A program made the position numbers and the translations under genes. 64,000 nucleotides of DNA from contig NZ_CP113939.1 of NCBI RefSeq assembly GCF_029392315.1, positions 124,001 to 188,000 on the forward strand, in the 5' to 3' direction. The notes under the pieces were generated by a model that saw only the letters and a list, made by a program, of their open reading frames with translations, made no database searches and had not been told where the DNA came from. Numbering within the stretch: the stretch's first letter is position 1; every line of letters starts with the position of its first letter. Source of the stretch: Bifidobacterium sp. ESL0690. Lineage in GTDB: Bacteria; Actinomycetota; Actinomycetes; Actinomycetales; Bifidobacteriaceae. Of the stretch, positions 25,691 through 34,184 are shown piece by piece.

Positions 25691-25731
25691 GAGACCCGTA
25701 CATTGATTGTGTGCGGGCCTCGTTTTGTTTT
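25691..25731 (+). terminator. Terminator 2 after msmK
   Basis: GAGACCCGTACA (25691-25702) pairs with TGTGCGGGCCTC (25710-25721) with two mismatches, followed by GTTTTGTTTT. A strong second stop before the next gene. Confidence 0.7.
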
Positions 25732-25766
25732 GTGAGCTATCCTACGCGGGCGGTAGATTGAGAAGT

Positions 25767-27554
25767 ATGGAAATAAGTGGTGGGATGCAAGGAATGCAAA
25801 TGGACCCGCGAGCGCTGAAGGCGACGTCCGTGACGGCCGCAGAAGCCGGCGATGAGGATGTCGCCGAGCCGCACGCGCTCCAGATTACCGCCGCGAGCTC
25901 GAACCCGAAAATGTTCACCCTGCCGTGGGAGAAACCGCTCGCAACCTGGCCCAAGGAACTGCTCGCGAACCTGCCGCGAGGCATCTCCCGGCACGTCGTG
26001 CGTTTCGTGCACGTCGGCGACGAGATCTACGCGATGAAGGAAATCACCAGCCGCGTGGCCGCGCACGAATACGAGCTGTTGCGCCGTCTGCAGAAGCTCG
26101 AGCTGCCAACCGTCACGCCGATTGCCGTGGTTACCGGCCGGCACACGCGCGAGGGGGAGCCGCTGGAATCTATTCTGGTGACCAAACAGCTCAAATTCTC
26201 GTTGCCCTATCGTGCGTTGTTTGCTGGCAACTTGCGTCCCGACACCGCCGACCGTCTGATTGACGCGCTCGCCGTGCTCATGGTGCGTCTGCATCTTTCC
26301 GGCTTTTATTGGGGCGACGTCTCGCTTTCCAACGTGCTCTTCCTGCGTGATGCCGATGCGTTCTCGGCTTTCCTGGTCGACGCGGAAACCGGCGCGCTCT
26401 ACACAACCCTTACCGAAGGCCAGCGCAACTACGATATGGACCTGGCCCGTACCAATATCATCGGCGAACTGATGGATCTGAGCTCCGGCAAGTTGCTGCC
26501 CGACGAGGTCGACGAGGTCGAGGTTGGCAACCGACTCATCGAGCGCTACGATTCGCTGTGGGGTGCGCTGACCGATCAGGAGGACTTCAGCCCCGACGAG
26601 ATGTGGAAGATCGAGAAGCGTGTCAACAAGCTCAACGACTTGGGCTTCGACGTCGACGAACTTGAAGTCAAAACCGCCGACGACGGCAAGCGTGTGCTGG
26701 TGCGGCCGCGCGTGGTCGACGCCGGTTATGCTTCCCGCAAGCTGCTGCGGCTTACGGGCCTTGATGTGCAGGAGAACCAGGCACGTCGGCTTTTGAACGA
26801 TCTGGACGCCTACCGCGCCTCGACTTGGCGTGACGGCGAGGAACTGGAAATCGTGGCGACCGACTGGATGCGCGAGGTCTTCGAACCCGTTGTGCGCATG
26901 ATTCCCAAGGAATACCGCTCCAAGATTGAGCCGGCACAGTTCTTCCACGAGGTCTTGCAGAATCGTTGGTTTATGGCCGAAAAGGCCGGGCACGACGTGT
27001 CCACGGCTGTTGCCGCGAGCGATTACATCAAGCACAATCTGCCCCAATACAACATCGACTCGAAGGCGCTCGCCGAAATCAACGCCGATGCGGATTCGGG
27101 CGTGGTCGACGACAGTTCGACCTATGACGAGGTTCCGGGTGAGGAATCGGACGAGGAAAATGCCAATGCCGCCGACACTGTGGCTGCTGACAACGACGAT
27201 GTCGACAGCATTGGTCGCGGCGATTATATGGATTTGGGTGATGGCTTGGGTAATCTCGGCGTTACGCAAACCGCCGGCAACGATTTCAATCTCGACACCG
27301 ATTCGGATGTCCCCGAGGAGATCTGGCCGACTCAACCCGATTCGGCCACGATTGCCACTCGTAAAGCGAACGCTGGCACCGGCACCGGTCCTCACTCGCA
27401 GGTCGACTCGGCTGCGAAAAATGCGGATTCAGCGGCGAGTGCTGACAAGACCGACACCGATGGCGACACTAGCAACGGCTTGGGTGCCGACGATGACGAC
27501 GATGGCTACGATCCGGCAGAATACGACCAGGATGCCGCTGTTTGGAGCCATTGA
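25767..27554 (+). CDS. DUF4032-domain protein with kinase-like fold
   Basis: A protein of up to 596 residues, typical of Actinobacteria. The N-terminal half (about 70-240) resembles a lipopolysaccharide-kinase/RIO-like fold: YAMKEITSRVAAHEYELLRRL looks like the ATP-lysine and helix C, and LHLSGFYWGDVSLSNVLF (about residue 183) like the catalytic loop, with FLVDAETG in the DFG position. A DUF4032 C-terminal domain follows (to about 440). The last 150 residues are Asp/Glu-rich and low-complexity. Activity is undemonstrated. Four in-frame ATGs (25767, 25785, 25794, 25800) compete; 25800 has AAGGA 6 nt upstream and may be the true start. Confidence 0.8.
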   Translation: MEISGGMQGMQMDPRALKATSVTAAEAGDEDVAEPHALQITAASSNPKMFTLPWEKPLATWPKELLANLPRGISRHVVRFVHVGDEIYAMKEITSRVAAHEYELLRRLQKLELPTVTPIAVVTGRHTREGEPLESILVTKQLKFSLPYRALFAGNLRPDTADRLIDALAVLMVRLHLSGFYWGDVSLSNVLFLRDADAFSAFLVDAETGALYTTLTEGQRNYDMDLARTNIIGELMDLSSGKLLPDEVDEVEVGNRLIERYDSLWGALTDQEDFSPDEMWKIEKRVNKLNDLGFDVDELEVKTADDGKRVLVRPRVVDAGYASRKLLRLTGLDVQENQARRLLNDLDAYRASTWRDGEELEIVATDWMREVFEPVVRMIPKEYRSKIEPAQFFHEVLQNRWFMAEKAGHDVSTAVAASDYIKHNLPQYNIDSKALAEINADADSGVVDDSSTYDEVPGEESDEENANAADTVAADNDDVDSIGRGDYMDLGDGLGNLGVTQTAGNDFNLDTDSDVPEEIWPTQPDSATIATRKANAGTGTGPHSQVDSAAKNADSAASADKTDTDGDTSNGLGADDDDDGYDPAEYDQDAAVWSH

Positions 27555-27570
27555 AAGTTTCTATATTGAG

Positions 27571-27618
27571 ATATGAAAAATCTCCCATTGGAATTGTTCC
27601 ATGGGAGATTTTTCATAT
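27571..27618. terminator. Bidirectional terminator between convergent genes
   Basis: The perfect 18-bp arms 27571-27588 (ATATGAAAAATCTCCCAT) and 27601-27618, with A/T tracts on both sides, serve the DUF4032 gene and the rRNA methyltransferase gene. Confidence 0.85.
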
Positions 27619-27659
27619 GCGGATTATGTTGTCAATCCGATAGAAGTCATTCCTGCCAG

Positions 27660-28664
27660 CTATTCGGCATTATCGGCCTTTTCTCCGGCCTTGCTGCGTG
27701 CGCGGGCGACGGCGTAGAGGCTGATGCCTGCGGCTACGGAAGCGTTGAGTGATTCGACTTCGCTGGAAATCGGGATGCCGGCGATGGAATCGCAAGCCTC
27801 GCGCACCAGGCGGCTCAGGCCCTTGCCTTCCGAGCCCAGCACGACGACCAGCGGGTCGGTCTCGAAGCCGCTTTCGCCGACGATGGCGTCGCCGCCGCCG
27901 TCGAGACCGACCACATAGTAGCCGCGCTCTTTCAACGCTTCTATGGCCTTGGTCAGATTGACAACACGGGCAACTGGCAGATGCGCAGCCGCGCCAGCCG
28001 AAACCTTCCAAGCCGCAGCATTGACGGAAGCCGAGCGGCGTTCTGGCAAAATGACACCGTTGGCGCCGAAAGCAGCAGCCGAACGGATGACAGCGCCGAG
28101 GTTTTGCGGGTCGGTAACGCCGTCGAGTGCGATAAAGAGCGGACGGGCGTTGATCCGAGCGCTCTGCGAATCGGCCTCTTCCATGGCGTGCGACTTCTTA
28201 TCTGCACGATCAGCCAGCTCCGCCAACGTGTGATATTGGTAGGGCTGCACCTTCAAAATGATGCCCTGATGGTTGCGTGAGTGGGCGATGCGGTCCATCT
28301 CCAGCCGGTCGGCCTCGAGCAGGTTGAGCCCCTGCATGCCGGCGAGCTTTACGATTTCACGGGTGCGGTCATCGTGCTCGATGCGATTGGCGATGTAGAG
28401 CTGCGTGCTTGGTACGCCAACGCGCAGCGCCTCCAGCACCGCGTTGCGGCCGACCACAAGATCGTCGGAATCGGAAGTGTACCTTGCCGCGCGACGACGT
28501 GCTGCCAGTCGCGGATCGGCGAAGCGACGCTTCTCGTTCTGCTGTTTTGCGCGATATGCTTTGTGATAGACGCGGTCTTCAGCCTTGGGCGTCGGCCCCC
28601 GGCCTTTCAGCGCGTTACGATGTTTTCCGCCCGATCCTTTGACCGGGCCCTTCTTGTTAGCCAT
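27660..28664 (-). CDS. rlmB: 23S rRNA (guanosine-2'-O)-methyltransferase RlmB/TrmH family
   Basis: A 334-residue SpoU-family methyltransferase, expected to 2'-O-methylate a guanosine of 23S rRNA (G2251 in E. coli numbering) using SAM. The first 60 residues are basic and disordered (MANKKGPVKGSGGKHR). The substrate-binding domain starts at LVVGRNAVLEAL. The SPOUT trefoil-knot domain has LDGVTDPQNLGAVIRSAAAFGA, VLGSEGKGLSRLV and IPISSEVESLNASVAAGI, the three SpoU motifs. The ATG at 28664 starts the typical bifidobacterial/actinobacterial MAN(K)KGP N-terminus; an in-frame ATG at 28775 lies inside the repeat region and is unlikely. Confidence 0.9.
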   Translation of the reverse strand: MANKKGPVKGSGGKHRNALKGRGPTPKAEDRVYHKAYRAKQQNEKRRFADPRLAARRRAARYTSDSDDLVVGRNAVLEALRVGVPSTQLYIANRIEHDDRTREIVKLAGMQGLNLLEADRLEMDRIAHSRNHQGIILKVQPYQYHTLAELADRADKKSHAMEEADSQSARINARPLFIALDGVTDPQNLGAVIRSAAAFGANGVILPERRSASVNAAAWKVSAGAAAHLPVARVVNLTKAIEALKERGYYVVGLDGGGDAIVGESGFETDPLVVVLGSEGKGLSRLVREACDSIAGIPISSEVESLNASVAAGISLYAVARARSKAGEKADNAE

Positions 28665-28718
28665 GCTCCCAATTGTCCCAGCACCCCGCGCCAACCTTTC
28701 GCTCCGCTGCCAATCAGT

Positions 28719-28886
28719 GCGAAAAGCACCAAAATCGCCTTGAAAAGGTGCTTTTCGCTTCAGCGGGAATGCCAATCCGTGAGAAAAGCGCTAAAAATGC
28801 CCTAAAAAGGTGCTTTTCGCCTCAGTAAGAGCCGATTTCAGTGAGAAAAGCACCATTATGCGGCGATTTTGGTGCTTTTCTCACTG
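28719..28886. repeat. Three tandem hairpins built on GAAAAGCACC/GGTGCTTTTC
   Basis: Hairpin 1 has arms 28719-28730 and 28747-28758. Hairpin 2 (about 28779-28820) is imperfect. Hairpin 3 has perfect 16-bp arms 28839-28854 (CAGTGAGAAAAGCACC) and 28871-28886. They lie between the start of rlmB and the stop of dcd and may terminate dcd. The three units are diverged copies of one another. Confidence 0.7.
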
Positions 28887-28956
28887 GTTTGGCCGAACGC
28901 TGGGAACGCGGTGACGGGATGGAAGCAGTGGGCGGCAGTTGTTGTCGTATCCGGCT

Positions 28957-29538
28957 TCAGTCCTCGATCTCGGCCTTGTAGAAGTTGACGTAGGAGCGGG
29001 ACGGGGTCGGGCCGCGCTGGCCCTGATAGTGCGAGCCGACGCCGGTCGAACCGTACGGGTGCGCTGCGGGAGAGCTCAGCTCGAAGAAGCACATCTGCCC
29101 GATTTTCATGCCCGGCCAGAGCTTCACCGGCAGCGTGCTGACGTTCGAAAGTTCGAGCGTAATGTGGCCTTCAAAGCCGGGGTCGATGAACCCAGCGGTG
29201 GAATGGGTCAAAATCCCCAACCGCCCGAGCGAGCTTTTGCCCTCGAGCCGAGCGGCCATGGTGCCGTCAAGCTTGACGTACTCCCAAGTGGATGCCAGCG
29301 CGAATTCGCCAGGATGCATGATCCACGGTTCGTCCGGCCCGACCTCGAATTGCTCGGTAAGGTCGCCCTGGTTCTCCGCCGGATCGACGTAAGTGTAGGC
29401 GTGATTGTTGAAAAGCCTGAAATACCGGTCAAGCCGCACGTCGATCGAGGCGGGTTGCACCATTTCGGGCGTCCATGGATCCAGTGAGATATGGCCGTCA
29501 GCCTGGGCGGCGAGGATGTCGCGATCGGACAGCAGCAT
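28957..29538 (-). CDS. dcd: dCTP deaminase, dUMP-forming type
   Basis: A 193-residue trimeric dUTPase-fold enzyme that deaminates dCTP. The segment [21 protein letters not shown] is like actinobacterial bifunctional dCTP deaminase/dUTPases, which go straight to dUMP for thymidylate synthesis. [12 protein letters not shown] and the C-terminal [25 protein letters not shown] loop are family signatures. The start at 29538 (MLLSDRDI) has GGAGGAA 5 nt upstream. The hairpin cluster at 28719-28886 follows. Bifunctionality is by resemblance to the mycobacterial enzyme. Confidence 0.93.
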   Translation of the reverse strand: MLLSDRDILAAQADGHISLDPWTPEMVQPASIDVRLDRYFRLFNNHAYTYVDPAENQGDLTEQFEVGPDEPWIMHPGEFALASTWEYVKLDGTMAARLEGKSSLGRLGILTHSTAGFIDPGFEGHITLELSNVSTLPVKLWPGMKIGQMCFFELSSPAAHPYGSTGVGSHYQGQRGPTPSRSYVNFYKAEIED

Positions 29539-29767
29539 AGGTTCCTCCAAATGTCGGGTTCCTGCCGGCGTTCGGCGTGACGCGGTTGCGAAAATTCGCG
29601 TCCGACCAGCGCGGCAATTGCGTGTTCTGCTATCAGTGTAGACGTTGCGGCGGTCTGACACCTGCGAATGGCGCAGGGCGCGGCATTTTTCCTCGAAATC
29701 GGCCATTAAAACCTAAAAATAGGCAAAATAGTCGCAATTTTCAGGTAATTTTCAGCTAATCCGATTC

Positions 29768-29796
29768 TTGCGTCAAGGATTGTGTAGTTATATAAG
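29768..29796 (+). promoter_or_regulatory. Promoter of a candidate small RNA
   Basis: TTGCGT (29768-29773), a 17-bp spacer and TATAAG (29791-29796). Transcription would start near 29802. Confidence 0.5.
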
Positions 29797-29800
29797 AGTT

Positions 29801-29910
29801 GTCAGCAAGAGCTGACCGGTGATCTTGAAATTTGGATTTTCCGATAACTGAACCCTTTCTTCTTCTCTCTTCTCTTCCCCGGTGCGTTCTAGCACCGGGG
29901 TTTCTCTTTT
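29801..29910 (+). ncRNA. Candidate small RNA of about 110 nt
   Basis: It starts directly after a promoter and begins with a 6-bp hairpin GTCAGC-AAGA-GCTGAC (29801-29816). It continues with an unstructured CU-rich segment (29853-29876: CCCTTTCTTCTTCTCTCTTC) and ends with a strong intrinsic terminator (CCCCGGTGC 29877-29885, GCACCGGGG 29892-29900, then TTTCTCTTTTCTT). There is no ORF. It could be a trans-acting RNA whose CU tract pairs with purine-rich ribosome sites, or the terminated leader of the gene at 30106. No known family is recognised. Confidence 0.55.
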
Positions 29911-30105
29911 CTTACGGGTTCTGCGGTTCTGCAGGTTCCGTGCGCAGGGTATCGAGTGTGCGGCATGTTGGGCTCGTGCGAGGTAGACTTAAAACCGACG
30001 GTTCATTTCGAAAGACGGTTGATTTCACAGGCTCGTTTTTCAATCGCGAATCGCAAATATTGCGTATGGATTACATACGGATTCGGGCAGACGGGACAAA
30101 GCGCA

Positions 30106-30777
30106 ATGAAAGAGGATTCCGACCAGCGCAGCAACCAGACGGGTGTTTCGCGCCCGCAGGACCGCAATGGTTCTCATCCCGGCAATGCCCACGAATACAA
30201 CGTCAACGAATTGCGTCGTCAAAGTCCCGAGTCGCAGCGTAAAGCCCGGCGTCGTAAGTCCTTCATTATCAGTGCGATCGTTGTTATCTTTGTTGTCATT
30301 TTGATTGTCGCGGCGCTGCTGATATCGCTCAAAACGCTTAAGCGCAATACGAGTCCAGCAAATGGAAACGCGACGACCACGGCGGTCCAGGGCAAGACCA
30401 AGGCCCCGGAAGGCGACGCCAATCAAATGAAGCAGGGTATCGAACAGGTTGCCGGAACGTGCTCAAGCGGATGGATGGACATCGACCTTTCCAGTGAGCT
30501 TCCGGGTGCTTCAGCCGCGTCGTTCTGCGGTTCGACGCAGGTCGCATTCATCACGTTCCAGACGAAGGCCGCGGCCTCGATGGACGGCGACATGGTGCGC
30601 TCGCAGGCGCCCAACCTCATCAGCCAATATGCCGGCAGCAAAGTGGACGAGAAGGATTTACGCGTGCTGAGTAGCGGCCTGTGGATGGCCGCCGGCAAGA
30701 CCGACGCGATGAAGGCTTTGCAGCAGCAGTGGGGCGGCAAGCTGGAGGAACTTGGCTCCGGCAATTCCGGCGAATAG
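30106..30777 (+). CDS. Hypothetical single-pass membrane protein
   Basis: A 223-residue protein of unknown function. A hydrophilic, positively charged N-terminus (about 52 residues, ending RRKARRRKS) precedes one transmembrane helix (FIISAIVVIFVVILIVAALL, about 52-72). The outer part of about 150 residues contains two Cys (GTCSSGW, SFCGS) that may form a disulphide. Topology is N-in, C-out. I chose ATG 30106 because the region before it has no ribosome site and reads differently in other frames; the site is weak here too. It is not recognised as a known domain. It lies downstream of the terminated small RNA and just before an alpha/beta-hydrolase gene. Confidence 0.65.
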   Translation: MKEDSDQRSNQTGVSRPQDRNGSHPGNAHEYNVNELRRQSPESQRKARRRKSFIISAIVVIFVVILIVAALLISLKTLKRNTSPANGNATTTAVQGKTKAPEGDANQMKQGIEQVAGTCSSGWMDIDLSSELPGASAASFCGSTQVAFITFQTKAAASMDGDMVRSQAPNLISQYAGSKVDEKDLRVLSSGLWMAAGKTDAMKALQQQWGGKLEELGSGNSGE

Positions 30778-30848
30778 TTTTTATTTCGAAGGTTTATCTC
30801 GAATCTGCCAGTGAACATTTTCGGCCGCAGTGAAGCCTGCCGCTTATC

Positions 30849-31676
30849 ATGGTGTCTATGAGCGATGAAGCAGTGAATAGCGTACATGCCGGCGAACCAA
30901 GCGAGCCGAACGGGGAAAATAGCGGGAACGAGGGGAACGGCCTGATTGGCCGCGAATCCGACGCCATCCCTGGTCGTTTCGGCGAGCCGATGAAGATTTC
31001 CCATGTGGTCTATTCCCGGGGTGGCGGCAAGGCGCGTCCGACGCGGCCGATGTTCCTGTGTTTGCATGGATGGGGCTCTAACGAGCAGGATCTGGCACAG
31101 ATGATGCGTTACGTCGCGCCCGGCAATGATTACGTTTCATTGCGTGCGCCGCTGGTCTTGCAAGCCGAAGGGCCGGGGGAGTTCGGCAGTGGGTCTGGCG
31201 CATATAGCTGGTTCCATGACGGCGTGCCCACCGGTGAGGACTTGGACAGGGACATTTTCGCGGCGGCCACTGCGGTCGACAACTGGGTCGGCGATCATAT
31301 CGACCCTGACCGCGAGCTGGTGCCGATTGGGTTCTCACAGGGTGCGGCGCTCGCGATTCATCTCTTACGTATACATCCCGAGCGTTACCGCGCGGTCGCG
31401 GCGCTTTCGGGATTCGTGGCACCTGCGCAGGTTCCGGGTACGGCTCCGGCCGATGACCGGCTTGCGGATATGGAAAAGCCAGTTTTCTACGGTTACGGCG
31501 ATCGTGACAACGTGCTGCCGAAGTACGAGATTTTTGGTGCAACTGCTTGGCTTGAGGAGCATACGTGGCTAACGGTGAAGAACTATCACCAGCTCGACCA
31601 CGCCGTGAGCCCCGCCGAATTCACCGACCTCACCCAGTGGCTTCTCCTCAACAACATCTCCTCCGGCGTGGTGTGA
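30849..31676 (+). CDS. Alpha/beta-hydrolase, carboxylesterase/phospholipase family
   Basis: A 275-residue serine hydrolase of the carboxylesterase/YpfH type. The first 40 residues are a polar Glu/Asn/Gly-rich tail. The oxyanion motif is LCLHGWGSNEQDL (70-82), the nucleophile elbow GFSQG (Ser163), the acid is in YGDRDNV (Asp218 or 220) and the base in QLDHAVS (His251). It probably hydrolyses short acyl esters in the cytoplasm. An alternative start is the ATG at 30858; neither has a clear ribosome site. It is likely monocistronic. Confidence 0.82.
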   Translation: MVSMSDEAVNSVHAGEPSEPNGENSGNEGNGLIGRESDAIPGRFGEPMKISHVVYSRGGGKARPTRPMFLCLHGWGSNEQDLAQMMRYVAPGNDYVSLRAPLVLQAEGPGEFGSGSGAYSWFHDGVPTGEDLDRDIFAAATAVDNWVGDHIDPDRELVPIGFSQGAALAIHLLRIHPERYRAVAALSGFVAPAQVPGTAPADDRLADMEKPVFYGYGDRDNVLPKYEIFGATAWLEEHTWLTVKNYHQLDHAVSPAEFTDLTQWLLLNNISSGVV

Positions 31677-31758
31677 GCAGCGCTATCAGTAAACTCTCTT
31701 CGACCATTTTTGCATCCGGTTTTAGTTTTTGGCATTAGTTTGCTGGCATCGACTTTTG

Positions 31759-31922
31759 CCGAACCGTGAAGCTGGAAGCCCAGTGGGCTTCCAGTAGGTT
31801 CGGTGAGCGCGATTCTCGAGCGCGAAAGAGCGATAAGAGCCCAACTAGAGTCTGTTTTTTCAACGCCACTAGCCCTGTGGGCTTCTTGTGGCCGAGGTGA
31901 GCGCGTCCGAAGCGCGCGAAGA
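31759..31922. repeat. Two degenerate copies of a roughly 50-bp hairpin repeat
   Basis: Copy 1 has the stem CTGGAAGCCCA/TGGGCTTCCAG (31772-31794) inside outer arms CCGAACC/GGTTCGG, then GTGAGCGCG and GAGCGCGAAAGA. Copy 2 (about 31871-31922) keeps AGCCCTGTGGGCTTC, GGTGAGCGCG and AGCGCGCGAAGA. They lie between two convergent genes and can serve as terminators. Confidence 0.55.
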
Positions 31923-31963
31923 TGCAAGTAGAAATGAGTAGTGTGGTTGTCGAGCCAGAGACC

Positions 31964-34042
31964 TTACAGTTCAGCCTCGGCATCGACCTGCATAACGTAA
32001 ACGTTCCGCCTCAAATGTTTCGCCTGATTACGCGTAATCTCTCCGGAATCGAGCATGTCCTGAATCACGCCGAGCTCGATGGAATAGCTCTCGTGCTTGA
32101 CTTCGTCGATTTGCGGAGCGGCCTTCGCGGCGGCAGCAACGTCTTTCCGGCTGCGTAGTTCGGCCCGTGCCCGCTGGTAGTCGCGCAGCAGCAATGTGCA
32201 ATATTCGGACTTATAGGTGTCCTCGCGCATTTCCTGATAAAGCCTGTTGATGACGTGATCGATGGCGTCGATTTGTGTGGCTCGCAGATAATAGTAGATT
32301 TCATTCTCATTGAGCATTGGCGCGGTACGGCGGAACTTGTTATTGGCTCGGCGGGCAAGCGTCGTAATTTGGCGCCGCAACGCATGTACGCGCCCGCGAA
32401 TCTGCGAAACCGCGCGATGATGTGTTTTCTTATCGGCAGTATGCCGCAACGTATTCATGATCTGGTCGAGCATACGTTCGCACGCCTCGATCTGCAACTG
32501 TCGGTTGTGCTCGTTCATTTCGGTGTCGGCCTGCGTGTCCTCGAGACGTTGACGCACATAGTCCTTTTCCCAGTGCAGCGCGTCGATCTGCAGCGTCTCG
32601 AATTCCTCGACGTTGAAGCTGCTGATGCGCTGGCGCAGGCGGGTGATGCGGTTGTTGTAGGAATCGATAACCGGCAAAATGACGCGGCGGTTGTCGTCGG
32701 TGACGCGGTCCGAAAGCTCCTGCACGGTGCGTGTGAGCTCTTCGATGGTGATTTCCGTAAGTTTTTCGGATTCCTTGGCGTCGTCCTTGGCCGGCGCGAG
32801 CAGCGGCAGCATGAAATTGGCCAGCAGCAACGTCAAAACGATAACTCCGGAAGCGATGAAAATGAGTTCGTTGCGCATCGGGAAGGCGTCGCCGGAAGCG
32901 ACGGTATATGGAATCGTAAACATCAACGCGAGGGTGATGGTGCCTTTTGGCCCGCCGAAGGTCATCACCGCGGCGTCGCGCAAAGAACGCGGTTTCAAAG
33001 TAATACGTTTGCCGGTTTGCGGGTCGCGCGTAGGGGCGGCGATAAGCCATACCCAAAGGAACCGGATAGCGATGGCCACGACGGTAACCAAGAAAATGAT
33101 GCCGACCAAAGCTGCATTGCTGACATTGTGGCTCAGCCAACTGGCACGCATCGCGCTTGGCAATTGCATGCCGAGCAGGATGAATACGGTGCCGTTCAGG
33201 ACGAAGGAAAGTACGGTCCATACGCTGTTCGAGACGATATTGGTGCGGGCGACGTTGGGTCTGCCGGTGCCGTTGCGGTCGAAATGGACGGTAAGCCCGA
33301 ACGCGACCACGGCGAGAATGCCGGAAATGTGCAGCTCTTCAGCGCTCAGGAAAACGAGGAACGGCAGGAACAATTCCATCAGGATCCTGGTCGTCATCGT
33401 TTCCCAGCCCAGTTGGCGTGCCAGTGTGAAGATCCAGTTGGCGAGGAAGCCTGCCAGAATGCCGACGATAATCCCGCCGAAGAACGAGAGCAGAAAATCC
33501 TTGGTCGCGTTGGCCATCGAGAACGAGCCGGTCACCGCAGCCAGAATCGAGAACTGGAAGCCGATAACGCCGGAAGCGTCGTTGAAAAGTGATTCGCCGG
33601 TCAGTATGCCGGCCTGTTCCTTGGTAAACGAGGCCTCGCTGGAAAGCGAGGACACTGCCACCGCGTCGGTCGGGCCGAGCGCCGCACCCAACGCGAACGC
33701 GGCCGCCAACGGAATGACCGGCCACACCGCGTGCAGCATGAACCCGACCACGGCCATGGTTCCCAGCGCCAGGCCGATGGCCATGGGCAGCGAGAACTTC
33801 AAGGTTTTGAAGAGCATCCGCTTGTCGATTTCGTGCGCTTCAACGTAGAGCAGCGGCGCGATGAAGAGGACCATGAACAGTTCTGGGTCGAGTTTGACGT
33901 GTGGGAACGCGGGCAGGAAGGCAAGCGCGACGCCGAGCGCGATCTGGACGAGCGGGGTCGATATTCGCGGGATAAACCGGCTGACGAACGATGAGAGCAC
34001 GACGGCCCCCAGAATGCAGAGAATCAGCTCGAAAATTGCCAC
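31964..34042 (-). CDS. Na+/H+ antiporter, CPA1 (NhaP/NhaK-like) family
   Basis: A protein of about 692 residues. The N-terminal 430 residues hold about 12 membrane segments with the CPA1 ion-site motifs LGPTDAVAVSSLS and GESLFNDASGVI, whose acidic residues carry the exchanged cations, plus SGILAVVAFGL and a GGPKGTITLAL block. The C-terminal 250 residues are cytoplasmic, Arg/Glu-rich and coiled-coil-like. It should expel Na+ for H+ in pH and salt homeostasis. I prefer the GTG at 34042 because AAAGGA lies 11 nt upstream; an upstream ATG (34120) adds 26 polar residues that the family does not need. Confidence 0.88.
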   Translation of the reverse strand: MAIFELILCILGAVVLSSFVSRFIPRISTPLVQIALGVALAFLPAFPHVKLDPELFMVLFIAPLLYVEAHEIDKRMLFKTLKFSLPMAIGLALGTMAVVGFMLHAVWPVIPLAAAFALGAALGPTDAVAVSSLSSEASFTKEQAGILTGESLFNDASGVIGFQFSILAAVTGSFSMANATKDFLLSFFGGIIVGILAGFLANWIFTLARQLGWETMTTRILMELFLPFLVFLSAEELHISGILAVVAFGLTVHFDRNGTGRPNVARTNIVSNSVWTVLSFVLNGTVFILLGMQLPSAMRASWLSHNVSNAALVGIIFLVTVVAIAIRFLWVWLIAAPTRDPQTGKRITLKPRSLRDAAVMTFGGPKGTITLALMFTIPYTVASGDAFPMRNELIFIASGVIVLTLLLANFMLPLLAPAKDDAKESEKLTEITIEELTRTVQELSDRVTDDNRRVILPVIDSYNNRITRLRQRISSFNVEEFETLQIDALHWEKDYVRQRLEDTQADTEMNEHNRQLQIEACERMLDQIMNTLRHTADKKTHHRAVSQIRGRVHALRRQITTLARRANNKFRRTAPMLNENEIYYYLRATQIDAIDHVINRLYQEMREDTYKSEYCTLLLRDYQRARAELRSRKDVAAAAKAAPQIDEVKHESYSIELGVIQDMLDSGEITRNQAKHLRRNVYVMQVDAEAEL

Positions 34043-34184
34043 GGATTTCGATTCCTTTCTTGTAGGCTTCGTTGCGTTTTGCTCGTTGGTTCGGAGATTT
34101 CGGACACTATCTATATTCACTATATCGAATCGTTATTTCGACATTATGCCTCAAGCTTTGCGGACAGCTTTTAGACTAGGAATC

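Noticed and set aside
28719..28886. CRISPR-like array upstream of rlmB
   Set aside because: Units are inverted repeats with unequal, diverged spacing and no cas genes nearby.
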